Assembly: GCA_035295745.1 (NCBI GenBank)
Contig: DATGIL010000009.1
Span: forward strand, 1-64,000
Direction of reading: 5' to 3'
DNA length: 64,000 nucleotides
Source of the DNA: JAIQFL01 sp035295745
Lineage (GTDB): Bacteria; Acidobacteriota; Terriglobia; Bryobacterales; Bryobacteraceae
This document shows, piece by piece, positions 1-9,032 of the stretch. The first letter of the stretch is position 1, and each line of letters starts with the position of its first letter. A program made the translations under genes and the position numbers. Under the pieces are notes generated by a model that saw nothing but the letters and a program-made list of their open reading frames with translations, did no database searches and was not told where the DNA came from.

Positions 1-623
1 ATATCGCCCCCCACCCAACTTGGGGAACACGCACGCCTTCGGCGTGGATGATGATGATCAGCCTGTTCTTCCTAATTCTGTTCCCGGAGCGGCACATTTC
101 TGACGAGCCCTACTGGATCAATTCTGACAAGCGGCGAAGCGATACGTGCGCCTGCGAGCCGCGCGCGTAAGCAAGCGATCTTTGACTGCTTTTAGCGGCG
201 TGGCGGCAACGCTCCCTCACGGTCGCGGCTCGTAAGTTCGCGATATGTGCGCTTGCGAGCCGCGCGCATAAGTAAGCGATCTTTGACTGCTTTTAGCGGC
301 GTGGCGGCAACGCTCCCTCACGGTCGCGGCTCGTAAGTTCGCGATACGTGCGCCTGCGAGCCGCGGCGCGTAAGCAAGCGATCTTTGACTGCTTTTAGCG
401 GCGTCGCGGCAACGCTCCCTCATCACGCGCCACCGGGATACTGGCCATGAGCACAGGCGTTAAGGCACTCGTCTTCTGCTCTCAAGCACTTAACGCATTT
501 GAAGTTCGAGGGTCGTCCCGAATGGCGAGCCAATCGAGGTCCTTGTTCCCACACATTTGATCTACTCTGGAGCTTCGGGCGCGCCGAATCACGACAGCCA
601 AGGGCAGGTCATCACGATTTGGC
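1..623. other. Gene-poor left edge
   Basis: I see no convincing gene here. Short open frames in this stretch run through the 101-bp repeats and are not credible proteins. The stretch contains the triple repeat described separately. To its right is a perfect 8-bp inverted repeat, GCGTTAAG at 457-464 and CTTAACGC at 489-496, with a 24-bp spacer. That is downstream of the minus-strand methyltransferase gene, so it could form a weak hairpin in its transcript tail, but no T-tract follows it. Confidence 0.6.
140..422. repeat. Tandem 101-bp palindromic intergenic repeat, three units
   Basis: Three head-to-tail units start at 140, 241 and 342. The first two are 101 bp long and the third is cut short near 422. 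Each unit contains two related half-elements facing each other: one with core GCGAGCCGCGCGCRTAAG and one with core CTCACGGTCGCGGCTCGTAAG. These are imperfect inverted copies of each other, so each unit can fold into a large hairpin. The same two cores occur in the opposite orientation at 46743-46957. The arrangement resembles REP/BIME-type dispersed elements rather than a CRISPR, because there are no unique spacers. Confidence 0.85.
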
Positions 624-2060
624 TTACCCGGCCGTTCGCTCGAGCAACCCCCTTCGAGCCATCCATCCCAGACGGTAAGGCAGGTGCTCGCGGATCTTCT
701 CTTCGGACGGCGCCCCGGCTATGGCAGCTAAATCGTGTACCAGTTGTTCGTGATCGCGGCTGCCATCCATCAGGAGGGCCAGGTGTCGCCCGATGTCGTC
801 CAGCTCGAGCAACTGGTGCCGCGCACTGACGACATGACTCGACGCTGCGGCCTGCCGGCGCGCTAAGCTCGAGGCCTTGGGCTTCGCGGTCACGGCTCTT
901 TCGCAGGGAAAGTCGAAGGTGTGGATGTCGGCATACCCGGAGGTCACCAACTGGAAGAGAATCTGCCGCAGGGTAGCGGCGCTACCAGCATGAGTGATTA
1001 GTTCGTCGAAAGCGAGCGGGATGGGATAGGCGTCTCCCAACGCAGAAGTCACACGCTGGACACGCTCGTGCAAATCCCCGAGACGAATCCCACGCAATCC
1101 TTCCGTTTCGCCGTCTCCGACTTTTTTGCACGGGGCGGAGAAGCGCAAAAGCCTTATCGTATCCGGGTCCGGTGGGCGGTGAAGTTGGACGTCCTGGCGG
1201 CAGAGTAGCGTCTGGCGGAAGCGGCGGAAGCACAGGAAGTCCATATACTGCTCGCGCTCCAACCAATCGCCGCCAAGCCATCCGAACAAATCCTGTTGAT
1301 CGAACGTCTCGGCGACATCGGCCTCGGAAAGGTATTGCAAACCGTGTTTCGCGGCATGCGCTGCGAATTGATGGAAGTATACCGGGTCGTTGACATCCTC
1401 GAGTTCGTCGTGGAAGAGGCCCCCGGTGCTACGTTCCAGCAGCATAGTCGCTTCGTGATTGACCAGGGCTTGCCACGGGGCGTTCAACCCCCTGCCTTGC
1501 TTCAGGAATCGCAGCAAGCCATGCGCCTGTTCGATGCGCTCTTCCGCACTCCGCGAATTCCGCGTGTGATACTGCAACATCTCGCGAAACATCTGGCGAA
1601 CGTGCTTGCCGGGGTAGGCGTTGTAGTTAATGTACGCGACGCCCTGCGGGGTCAGGCGTTCGGCGCACACCGCGACCAGGCGGTCGCGCACGTCCGCGGG
1701 TACCCACGAATAGACGCCCGGCGCGGCGATGTAGTCGAAATCGCCGTAGGCTGAGTCGATATCCCGAAGGTCGCCCTGAATCAGAGTAATGTTTCCGAGG
1801 TCCAGCGACGCGATGGTCTGGCATCCCGTTGCGATCGGCGGCCCGGCGAGGTCCACGCCTATGAAATGGCTCTCTGGCATCGCGTATGCCATGGGGATCA
1901 GGTTGCTCCCATCGCCGCAACCGATCTCCAGAAACCGGCAGCCCCGGACGGGCGCGGGGGTCATCCCGAAAAACGTGCCCACTGCCGAAAGCCGGTCGGG
2001 GTGGGTTTCAATCTGCGGGACCGTGACGAAGCGAATCTCGCTGTAGGAATTCTCGGGCAC
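624..2060 (-). CDS. PKMT-like class I SAM methyltransferase with regulatory domain
   Basis: This 478-residue protein has an N-terminal Rossmann methyltransferase domain. The SAM-binding motif I is LEIGCGDGSN at residues 44-53, followed by FIGVDLA, whose acidic residue should hold the SAM ribose. The middle and C-terminal parts match the predicted methyltransferase regulatory domain family (PF10119 type) seen in rickettsial protein lysine methyltransferases. The start is a GTG at 2058-2060. It is a close full-length paralogue of the gene at 10048-11484: both have 478 codons and share THPDRL, GCRxLEIGCGDG and the C-terminal LLLMDGxRDHEQL block. The likely role is SAM-dependent methylation of a protein or other large substrate; the target is unknown. 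An open 3' gene remnant lies just upstream at 2068-2174. Confidence 0.85.
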   Translation of the reverse strand: MPENSYSEIRFVTVPQIETHPDRLSAVGTFFGMTPAPVRGCRFLEIGCGDGSNLIPMAYAMPESHFIGVDLAGPPIATGCQTIASLDLGNITLIQGDLRDIDSAYGDFDYIAAPGVYSWVPADVRDRLVAVCAERLTPQGVAYINYNAYPGKHVRQMFREMLQYHTRNSRSAEERIEQAHGLLRFLKQGRGLNAPWQALVNHEATMLLERSTGGLFHDELEDVNDPVYFHQFAAHAAKHGLQYLSEADVAETFDQQDLFGWLGGDWLEREQYMDFLCFRRFRQTLLCRQDVQLHRPPDPDTIRLLRFSAPCKKVGDGETEGLRGIRLGDLHERVQRVTSALGDAYPIPLAFDELITHAGSAATLRQILFQLVTSGYADIHTFDFPCERAVTAKPKASSLARRQAAASSHVVSARHQLLELDDIGRHLALLMDGSRDHEQLVHDLAAIAGAPSEEKIREHLPYRLGWMARRGLLERTAG

Positions 2061-2067
2061 GGACCAT

Positions 2068-2174
2068 TATTGCGCCGCAGACGACGAAAGCGTCGCGTCG
2101 AATTTCTCCATGTGCCACCTGTACTGGGCCACTAGCGCCTCCAGCACGTCCTTTTGCGCGGGATGGGGCTCTCC
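2068..2174 (-). pseudogene. Possible 3' remnant of a lost gene upstream of the methyltransferase
   Basis: Reading leftward from about 2174 there is an open frame of about 35 codons. It has a natural-looking C-terminus (AQKDVLEALVAQYRWHMEKF, then DATLSSSAAQ and a TAA stop) and ends about 8 bp before the methyltransferase start. A stop lies directly upstream in the same frame and there is no start codon. It looks like the tail of a formerly co-transcribed gene whose 5' part has been lost. The compositional impression is weak evidence, and it may be chance. Confidence 0.25.
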
Positions 2175-2959
2175 TCACCAGCCTCACGCTCGCTAACGGC
2201 GCGGCGCAGGTCGGGCGTCTCCCATTGAAGTGCGAGCATCGGCTAACCACGGTAACGGCATTTCGAACGAAAAAGAGGATAGGCTCCTGGTGTGTCGCGG
2301 TGGTCCGCTTGGGAATTCGGCGTTGTACAAGCTGATATCGCTAGGCCAAGCAGGTGCCGGCCAATGGAACTGACCAATCTCGACAACCCCCCGACCTGAA
2401 ACCGCGGGCTTGATCTTAGCTCCTTGTTCGAGGCCGCCGCGCTGGGCATCGCCGAGTTCCGGCGGTGCGGGAATGATGGACGCCTGCGGCGGCCGGCAGC
2501 GCAGCTTATCGTATCCGATTCATCACTCTGAAGGGCGGTAAAAGAGGGACGTGATCCCCGTTCCGGGAACGATACCCGCAAATGAGACATCCACCCCCCT
2601 CACCAGGCGCATCGCCATTCCGGCTACTGCGAGTTATCTTGAATTCAGGCATCTGAAATTGGAATCGCGCGGCGGGACCTGAGTACTTACTTACTGTGCC
2701 AACAGGCTCGCAGTATTCCTGGTTTCTCGTAACGCGATGAATATCGACCAATCGATTTCCTGAGGGGAAATACTAAGGAATAAAAAGACGAAATGCTGTC
2801 ATCCGGATTTTCATTGGCCATCGCTGCATCCTTCTTGGCTTCTGTGTGCGTCATCCCTACCCTCTTCCGGGTACTAGACCGCCACGCCACAACACGTTCG
2901 AAAAACTAATGCTTGTCCTCTCCGCGCTGTGCGCTTGATTTCTTTTTAGAATCTCCGAC
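2175..2959. other. Gene-free stretch
   Basis: No open frame here has a plausible protein character. Candidates of 67-115 codons on the minus strand are rich in Arg, Ser and Pro, lack ribosome sites, and overlap each other. The local base composition is less GC-rich from about 2600 to 2960 than in flanking genes. The stretch may be eroded DNA. Confidence 0.5.
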
Positions 2960-3157
2960 ATGCTTGACTTGCCATTGTTGTTTGCTGAGCACGCTGCCGA
3001 ACTGGAGTTCCGGCGTCAGCTATCGTGCATACGCGCCGACACCGAGCATACCTGGGATCAAGATGGGGAGCCGATAACGTCCGTTTACCTCAAGGTGTTA
3101 AGTGCCGTTGCCAGGATGTTTCGCGAATCCCATGAATCGGACCGGACTGACGGGTGA
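2960..3157 (+). CDS. Small hypothetical protein (65 aa)
   Basis: This is a 65-residue acidic and amphipathic open frame with an ATG start (MLDLPLLFAEHAAELEFRRQ). I recognise no family. No clear ribosome site precedes it, though the upstream DNA is AT-richer. A perfect 6-bp hairpin with a 4-nt loop (CGAATG-CTTT-CATTCG, 3175-3190) follows the stop and could end its transcript. The next gene is a receiver protein about 320 bp downstream. It could equally be a chance frame. Confidence 0.3.
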   Translation: MLDLPLLFAEHAAELEFRRQLSCIRADTEHTWDQDGEPITSVYLKVLSAVARMFRESHESDRTDG

Positions 3158-3481
3158 GGTTGAATGGGGGCCTTCGAATGCTTTCATTCGCTAGCTCCTG
3201 CGATTGAGATACCGATCAACTGGGACCTCACCTGGGTGAACCGCGAGGGTCTTCCGACAAGGCGACTGCCCCGGAGACGGTGCGCCGCGATATGCGTTCC
3301 TGGGATATGATTTAATTCGGGAGCTTGCCTGCGCACCAGTGTATTCCGGTCGGATTTCACTGCAGGAGAGGAAGAGTGCGTGGCGTTGAAGGACTGAGCT
3401 CGGTACGATATGGCGATTGAAAGGTTTCGGCGCGCGATTTCGGATGACTATCAACAGCCCTGGAAAAACACGAGGGCTGTT

Positions 3482-3895
3482 ATGTCTGCTGGTCCACATC
3501 CGTCAGCGGAGTCTGACTGCGGAAAGCGCGGTCCCGCGCGGGTTCTGGTCATCGATGACGATCCGCAGGTATTGAGTCTTTTTGATGAGTTCCTTACAGC
3601 CGGCGGTCTTTCAGTCAACACTGCGGAATCAGGCCGCAAAGGCATCTCTATCCTTGGGCGGCAGCCCGTGGACCTCGTTATCCTCGACCTCAGTATGCCC
3701 GATGCTGATGGATTTGAGGTTCTTGCCATTCTCCGGTCCACCTACCCCGATCTCAAGATAATTGTCACTTCGGGGCTTGGTGCGCATGGCGTCTTACTCA
3801 AAGCAGCCTTGCTCCTGGGCGCCACGGCCGCACTCGCCAAGCCTACTGCAGCAGCGCGATTACTTGAGACGGTCCAGCACGTCTTGGCCCAGTAG
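3482..3895 (+). CDS. Stand-alone response-regulator receiver protein
   Basis: A single CheY-like receiver domain fills almost the whole protein (137 aa). It has the acidic pocket DDD at residues 25-27, the phospho-acceptor Asp69 in ILDLSMPD, Thr96 in IIVTSG, and Lys120 in LAKP. There is no DNA-binding or enzymatic output domain, so it probably acts by protein contact. I chose the ATG at 3482 because GAGGG lies 5 bp upstream. An in-frame ATG at 3410 would add 24 residues but has no ribosome site. No cognate kinase is adjacent, so the partner is unknown; the hybrid kinase at 18331 is a remote candidate. Confidence 0.85.
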   Translation: MSAGPHPSAESDCGKRGPARVLVIDDDPQVLSLFDEFLTAGGLSVNTAESGRKGISILGRQPVDLVILDLSMPDADGFEVLAILRSTYPDLKIIVTSGLGAHGVLLKAALLLGATAALAKPTAAARLLETVQHVLAQ

Positions 3896-4241
3896 ACCTG
3901 CGGCGCAATCTCGTTCGGCGATGCTCAACCGAAATGCAAAGCGTCGGGGGCCACGGCTCGAGACCTTCGATATCGCGCCGCCACTGCAGAGATAATGGAA
4001 GAGTCGTCAACTTGAACACCGGGGGGCAGAGGTTAATCATTGATGGTGTCCGAAACCTTTCTGCGCTGCATGTTCCGGGTCGCCGCAGTTTACAACATCT
4101 GCTGGGGAACCAGGAGGCCGATCGGTTCGGTGCTCAAACCCCGGGTTGCTTCCGCTTACGATTTGGATCAACGTTTTCAAGACCTCTCCTCTGGCCGCCG
4201 TTCTTTAATGCATATTTCCGTTTGGTTTCGGAGGCAAAGCC
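3896..4241. other. Gene-free stretch
   Basis: Frames that cross this 346-bp gap show no recognisable protein. I see no repeat or RNA element. A GAGG ribosome site at 4231-4234 belongs to the truncated DUF4166 gene that follows. Confidence 0.5.
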
Positions 4242-4500
4242 ATGCTCTATTCACAACTGCTTGAGCGTGACTTCGAGATCCTGCCGAAGGTGCTGCGCGA
4301 TTTCCATTCCGCGCCCGGCGGTGGAACGGCCTCGGGCACTGCGGACGTGCGGCATGAGAGTGGCTGGCTGGCGGGGTTGATCGGCTTTCCTCCGTCCGGT
4401 AGCCGCATCCCGTTACAGCTTCGCGTGATTGCGACCGGGAATCGGGAGGTCTGGATCCGCCGCTTTGGCGAGGTGGTGGTCCAGTCGATTCAGCGGCGTG
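4242..4500 (+). pseudogene. 5' fragment of a DUF4166 protein
   Basis: An ATG at 4242, 7 bp after GAGG, opens a frame whose first 86 or so residues look like the N-terminus of a DUF4166 domain. The features are LPKVLRDFHSAPGGG, then GWLAGLIGFPPSG, then EVWIRRFG and QRRDGR. DUF4166 is a domain of unknown function, sometimes found at the end of saccharopine-dehydrogenase-like proteins. Family-like sequence stops at about 4500. The frame runs on to 4679, but from there it only shadows a different gene fragment in another frame. The call rests on recalled family features and is of moderate strength. Confidence 0.55.
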
Positions 4501-4501
4501 A

Positions 4502-4993
4502 TGGGCGCGCCGTCTGGCCGAACGCGGCGTGCGCTTCATCCAGCTTTATCACCGCGATTGGGACCACCACGGCGAACTGCCCGCCAATCTTCCGAAGCGA
4601 TGTAGGGACGTCGATCAGGCATCTGCCGCCTTGGTCACGGATCTGGCGGATCGCGGCATGCTGGACGAAACGCTGGTGATCTGGGGCGGAGAGTTCGGGC
4701 GCACCGTTTATTGCCAGGGGCGGCTCACCGCGACGGATTACGGACGCGACCACCACGGACGCTGTTTCACCGTGTGGATGGCGGGCGGCGGAATGAGGCC
4801 CGGCATTACCTTCGGCGAGACCGACGACTACTCGTACAATATCGTCAAAGATCCGGTGCACGTTCACGATCTGCAAGCGACCATCCTCCACTGTCTGGGG
4901 ATCGACCACAAACGCCTCACTTACCGCTTCCAGGGCCGCGATTTCAGGCTGACAGACGTGGAGGGCGAAGTGGTTCGGCGAGTGCTCGCCTAG
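4502..4993 (+). pseudogene. 3' fragment of a DUF1501 (sulfatase-like) protein
   Basis: From 4502 the frame reads ARRLAERGVRFIQLYHRDWD and continues through DLADRGMLDETLVIWGGEFG and GRDHHGRCFTVWMAGGG. It ends in a normal-looking C-terminus at the 4993 stop. This is the C-terminal third of a DUF1501 protein, an alkaline-phosphatase/sulfatase-fold family usually over 400 aa long. A stop lies directly before it in the same frame (4499-4501), and the N-terminal two thirds are missing. The metal and core residues of the missing part are absent, so it is unlikely to be functional even if translated from the ATG at 4529. It abuts the DUF4166 fragment at about 4500. Confidence 0.75.
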
Positions 4994-5252
4994 CTCTGTC
5001 AAGACCCCGGACTCACGACCCGCCTGTCAAACACGGCTCCGGCGTTTCACTTGCCGACTCTGGAGGAAGGGATATATGCAGCGCGCATCAATAGTGCCGG
5101 AAATGCCGCTTTCCGTCGTGGACTCCAGGTCCACATGCGGGCATCTGGCGCGGCATACGGCGGCGCGAGGAGTGTCCTCAGAAATGGGCGAAGTCCCAAC
5201 CACAAGACCGGCGGAAATGCTGTCATTCTATCCGGCATCACGAAGGGTGATT

Positions 5253-6158
5253 CTAGTCGGCATTCTGGATCATTAAGTCGACATTATGAGAGATCGTGTC
5301 CGGCAAGTCCCTCAACCTGACCCACGCCAGCGCCGCTAGCGGTACCATCACGACCAGCGACACGAGAACGCAATCGGCGAGGATGTTTGCCGTCAGCCAC
5401 TGTCTCCCTGACGGATCGGTCACGATTGGCGGAGCCATCGGCTGCCAGAGTACGAGCAGATTTCCCAGAGCGCAGATCGCATAGACAAGAATCGCGGGAC
5501 GCCAGAAGCCTTGCTCCGGCGGCGGCGTGGCGATCGGGTTCGCGCGGCAGTAAAACGCAAAGCTCTGATAGTAGAGATAAGCCGTCAGAAACCAGCCGAA
5601 GAAGTTTCTCAGGGGGACGCCGAAGTAGGCCCCTCCATCCCGCCAAATCCACGCATGGGTCAGCGTCGACCAGTTCGGGTCCATCGAGAGGTCCCACGCC
5701 ACCATGATCAGACTTGCCAACAGCGGCAGGGTGAGAACCCGCTCTCCGCGGATCGGCCGGTCCACACATCGCAGAATGAGGAGAGCCAAAATCCAGGAGG
5801 CATAGCCGATCCCCAGGTAAGCCAGGGCGAGAAGCACCGGAAGTTGCAGGATCTTCGGCCCCATAACATCCGTGAAGTAGTAATGCCCGAAGGGAAATCC
5901 GGTGCGCAGGCCGACGGTCTCGGCGAGAGTTCCGAAGCCCAGACAGAGGATCGAAAAGATGGCGATGCCTTTCGGCCGATAGAGCACGACTCCATGCGCC
6001 AGCGCCAGCAATGCGGGTGGAATTACGTGCAACACGACAATCAACAGCGTCGGCAGGCGATCGGCATACAGCGGGCAAATCCGTGCCGTCACGTATACAC
6101 CCAGCATGGCCCAGAGGAAACACGTTCGCCACCTGGAGATATTGAGAGACGCCACCAT
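5253..6158 (-). CDS. Carotenoid biosynthesis (CruF/DUF422-type) membrane protein
   Basis: This 301-residue polytopic membrane protein belongs to the DUF422 family (PF04240). The family includes carotenoid hydratases such as CruF and bisanhydrobacterioruberin hydratase. Conserved blocks are TGFPFGHYYFTDVMGP (86-101), WDLSMDP (155-161) and GVPLRNFFGW (180-189). About seven hydrophobic segments are visible. No other carotenoid gene (crtB, crtI) is in the window, so the precise substrate is open. It is a single gene on the minus strand, with a 259-bp gene-free gap on the 3' side and an ADOP permease diverging on the 5' side. Confidence 0.8.
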   Translation of the reverse strand: MVASLNISRWRTCFLWAMLGVYVTARICPLYADRLPTLLIVVLHVIPPALLALAHGVVLYRPKGIAIFSILCLGFGTLAETVGLRTGFPFGHYYFTDVMGPKILQLPVLLALAYLGIGYASWILALLILRCVDRPIRGERVLTLPLLASLIMVAWDLSMDPNWSTLTHAWIWRDGGAYFGVPLRNFFGWFLTAYLYYQSFAFYCRANPIATPPPEQGFWRPAILVYAICALGNLLVLWQPMAPPIVTDPSGRQWLTANILADCVLVSLVVMVPLAALAWVRLRDLPDTISHNVDLMIQNAD

Positions 6159-6331
6159 TCGAGTTTACGTGTTCGGAGGGCGGTCAGAGTCCGGTGCGAT
6201 CCCGACTCGACCGCATCATCTGACTACCACCCGCAGCGCAACGAGTGCCTCAGTGAGGAGGGGCAAATCGCCCGGCAGTCTCGCTAACGGAACCGACAGT
6301 CGAACGTCTACCCTCCCAAGGACGGTGACGG

Positions 6332-8977
6332 ATGGCCTGGTGGAATCGGAAGCGCCGCGAGAGCGATCTCGAGCGCGAACTGGGCGCGCACCTGGAACTC
6401 GAAACCACGGAACAACAGGAGGCCGGCGTTCCTCCGGACCAGGCCCGATCCTCCGCCCAACGCGCATTCGGTAGCACAGCTTTCTACAAGGAAAGCGTTC
6501 GCGAGGCCTGGGGATGGATGTTCCTGGACCGGCTGAAGCAGGATCTGCGCTACGCCTTGCGAGGCATGCGCAAGAGCCCAGGCTTCACCATCACCGCCGT
6601 GCTCTCACTGGCTCTGGGAATCGGCGCGAACACGGCGATTTTCAGTTTGATCGACGCCCTGATGCTGCGCTGGCTGCCCGTGAGGAACCCCCAGGCACTG
6701 GTTCAGGTCACCATGCTGCGGCCCTCTACCGATCCACTGGAAAGCTTTTCGTATCCCCTGGCGATGGCTTTGTCGGAGCATCACGAGGTCTTCTCGAATC
6801 TCTGCGGGTTCGCCGGCGCCTCGTTTCCGGTGCGCCATGGCAATTCGGTCGAATCCGTCTCCGGAGCCTGGGTTACCGGCGCCTATTACGCCACGCTGGA
6901 ACTGGAACCGGCTGCGGGCCGGCTCTTGACCGAGCAAGACGATCGTCCCGAAGCCGCACCGGTCGCTGTGATTTCCGACGACTATTGGAAGCGAAGCTTC
7001 GGCGGCAGTGCGGACGTGGTAGGCCGGCAGATTTTCGTCGAAGGCGCACCAGTCACTGTCGTGGGAGTGAGTCCGGCCGGGTTCAGCGGGGCAAATGTCG
7101 GGCAGACCGCAGACATCACACTGCCCCTGGGCATTCTGCCCCAGATTCGGCCCGATCGAACTTACCAGTTGGACTCGAGTTCCTGGTGGCTGCGCGTACT
7201 CGCTCGTCCGCAGCCGGGCATTTCACGAGCGCAGGCGAAAGCGCGGCTTGCCATCATCTGGCCTTCGCTCGTCGAATCCACCATCAACAAAATGCCCGTG
7301 ACCCGGCGCAGGTTGGAGGCGACGACACCCGAGGTCGTTCCGGGCGGCACGGGATACTCGCTCCTACGGCAGCAATTCCGAAGGCCGCTGATGGTTCTGA
7401 TGACGGTAGTCGGGCTCCTGTTGTTGATCGCCTGCGCGAACGTGGCCAACCTTCTGCTGGCACGCGCCGCGGTTCGACAGCGGGAAATGGCCATCCGTCT
7501 GGCGATCGGCGCGGGTCGCGCGCGGATCGTCCGCCAGTTGCTTACCGAGGGGCTGCTGCTCTCGGCCGCGGGCGGGGCGGCGGGAGTCCTGCTGGCATGG
7601 GCGGCCAGCCGTGTACTGGTGAATCTGCTGGCGAGTGGACAGACCCGCGGCATCGTCCTGGATGTGGCGCCGGACTGGCGGGTGCTTGCCTTCACTGCCG
7701 CAACGGCCTGTGCCACGGGGATTCTGTTTGCGATCGCGCCGGCGATTCGGGGAAGCGCCGCCACAGCGGACGGCGCGCTCCGCGAGAAGGCCGCAATTGC
7801 GCGATCCCGGCTCGCACCTCTATTGGTCACAATGCAGATCTCGATCGCCCTCCTCTTGTTGATTGGCGCCGGACTATTCGTGCGAACATTGCGGAACCTC
7901 GAGCGCGTGGACACCGGTTTTCAAGGCAGCGGCGTTCTGGTCGCGAGCGCCGACGCCGCACGCCAAGGCTACCGCGGAGCGAGGGCTGCCGCGTTTTACG
8001 AAGAGCTGCAACAACAGGTAGAACACCTCCGCGGAATCTCGGCTGCCAGCTATTCAATGATTACTCCCCTGGCGGGAGGCGGCAACTCGCAAGATATTCT
8101 GGTCAACGGCCGCAAGGTAAGCGAGCAGCAGATCCATTTCAACTCGATCTCTCGCCGCTACTTCGAGACACTCAGCACGCCGGTACTTCTGGGACGCGAG
8201 TTTACGATGCGCGACACGGCCGCCGCGCCGCGAGTGGCAGTCGTCAACCAGGCATTTGCGCGGAGATATATGAGGGGGAACCCGCTGGGCCAAAGCCTAT
8301 CCGTGAGTTCCTACCCGCGCACACTCGAATTCGAAGTGGTTGGCGTGGTGGCCGACACAACTTACGAAACTTTGCGCCAGGCTGCGCCGCCAACTGTCTA
8401 TTGCCCAATGGTCCAAAGGGAGGGCACGGGGACAGGCGGCTTCGCTGCCACATTCGTAGCACGCGTGAACGGATCCCTGGCACCCGCGGAGCGAGCGTTG
8501 CGGGCCACAATTCAGCGGATGCTGCCCGGTGAACCAGTCGAGGTGCACGCGCTCTCGGAGCAGGTGGAGCGAGCGTTGGTTCGCGAGCGGTTGATGGCGA
8601 CTCTCGCTGCCGGTTTCGGGGTGCTGGGCCTGACGCTCGCGGCGGTCGGCTTGTACGGACTTCTTACCTATACGGTGGCGCGTCGGACCAATGAAATCGG
8701 CATTCGACTCGCCTTGGGTGCGATGCGGGGCCAGGTGCTCTGGATGGTGATCCGGCACGTTCTGGCGTTGCTTGGGGTCGGGATCGCGATCGGGCTTCCG
8801 GTGGCATGGAGCGCCTCGGGACTCATCTCGTCCATGCTCTTCGGAGTGCGCGGCAGGGATCTGCTCACGATTGGCGCGGCCACGTCGATGCTCGCGGCGA
8901 TCGCGCTGATTGCCGGGTTTCTGCCTGCGTGGCGAGCATCGCGAGTCGATCCCACGGTCGCTTTGCGTTACGAATGA
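6332..8977 (+). CDS. ADOP-family ABC permease (MacB/FtsX type)
   Basis: This 881-residue protein has the acidobacterial duplicated orphan permease layout. A cytosolic N-terminal helical segment (residues 1-60, with ERELGAHLELET) is followed by a first transmembrane helix in the LSLALGIGANTAIFSLIDAL block. Then come a large MacB-type periplasmic domain, an FtsX core (LLLIACANVANLLLARAAVR), a second periplasmic domain and a second FtsX core near the C-terminus. It ends in the family signature RASRVDPTVALRYE. No ATPase gene is adjacent, which is usual for these orphan permeases. AAGGA at 6318-6322 precedes the ATG. The substrate is unknown; related MacB proteins work in efflux and mechanotransmission. 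Confidence 0.92.
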   Translation: MAWWNRKRRESDLERELGAHLELETTEQQEAGVPPDQARSSAQRAFGSTAFYKESVREAWGWMFLDRLKQDLRYALRGMRKSPGFTITAVLSLALGIGANTAIFSLIDALMLRWLPVRNPQALVQVTMLRPSTDPLESFSYPLAMALSEHHEVFSNLCGFAGASFPVRHGNSVESVSGAWVTGAYYATLELEPAAGRLLTEQDDRPEAAPVAVISDDYWKRSFGGSADVVGRQIFVEGAPVTVVGVSPAGFSGANVGQTADITLPLGILPQIRPDRTYQLDSSSWWLRVLARPQPGISRAQAKARLAIIWPSLVESTINKMPVTRRRLEATTPEVVPGGTGYSLLRQQFRRPLMVLMTVVGLLLLIACANVANLLLARAAVRQREMAIRLAIGAGRARIVRQLLTEGLLLSAAGGAAGVLLAWAASRVLVNLLASGQTRGIVLDVAPDWRVLAFTAATACATGILFAIAPAIRGSAATADGALREKAAIARSRLAPLLVTMQISIALLLLIGAGLFVRTLRNLERVDTGFQGSGVLVASADAARQGYRGARAAAFYEELQQQVEHLRGISAASYSMITPLAGGGNSQDILVNGRKVSEQQIHFNSISRRYFETLSTPVLLGREFTMRDTAAAPRVAVVNQAFARRYMRGNPLGQSLSVSSYPRTLEFEVVGVVADTTYETLRQAAPPTVYCPMVQREGTGTGGFAATFVARVNGSLAPAERALRATIQRMLPGEPVEVHALSEQVERALVRERLMATLAAGFGVLGLTLAAVGLYGLLTYTVARRTNEIGIRLALGAMRGQVLWMVIRHVLALLGVGIAIGLPVAWSASGLISSMLFGVRGRDLLTIGAATSMLAAIALIAGFLPAWRASRVDPTVALRYE

Positions 8978-8997
8978 GGAGATGTGGAGCAGATTGG

Positions 8998-9003
8998 TAT
9001 AAT
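8998..9003 (+). promoter_or_regulatory. Candidate -10 box (TATAAT) for the DUF2203-CYTH-methyltransferase operon
   Basis: A perfect TATAAT sits 30 bp before the ATG at 9033, in the short gap after the ADOP permease gene. No good -35 hexamer is present at 16-18 bp, so the call rests on the -10 and its position alone. If used, the leader would be about 20 nt with no obvious ribosome site. Confidence 0.4.
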
Positions 9004-9032
9004 CGGCACGACGCTCTCTGCGTTACAACCGA

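Noticed and set aside
140..422. CRISPR array
   Set aside because: Units abut without unique spacers, and no cas gene is in the window.
2243..2890. Three overlapping small open frames on the minus strand
   Set aside because: They lack ribosome sites, mutually overlap, and are not recognisable.
6514..8532. A 672-codon open frame in the second reading frame
   Set aside because: It overlaps the ADOP permease gene in a shifted frame and has no protein-like pattern.
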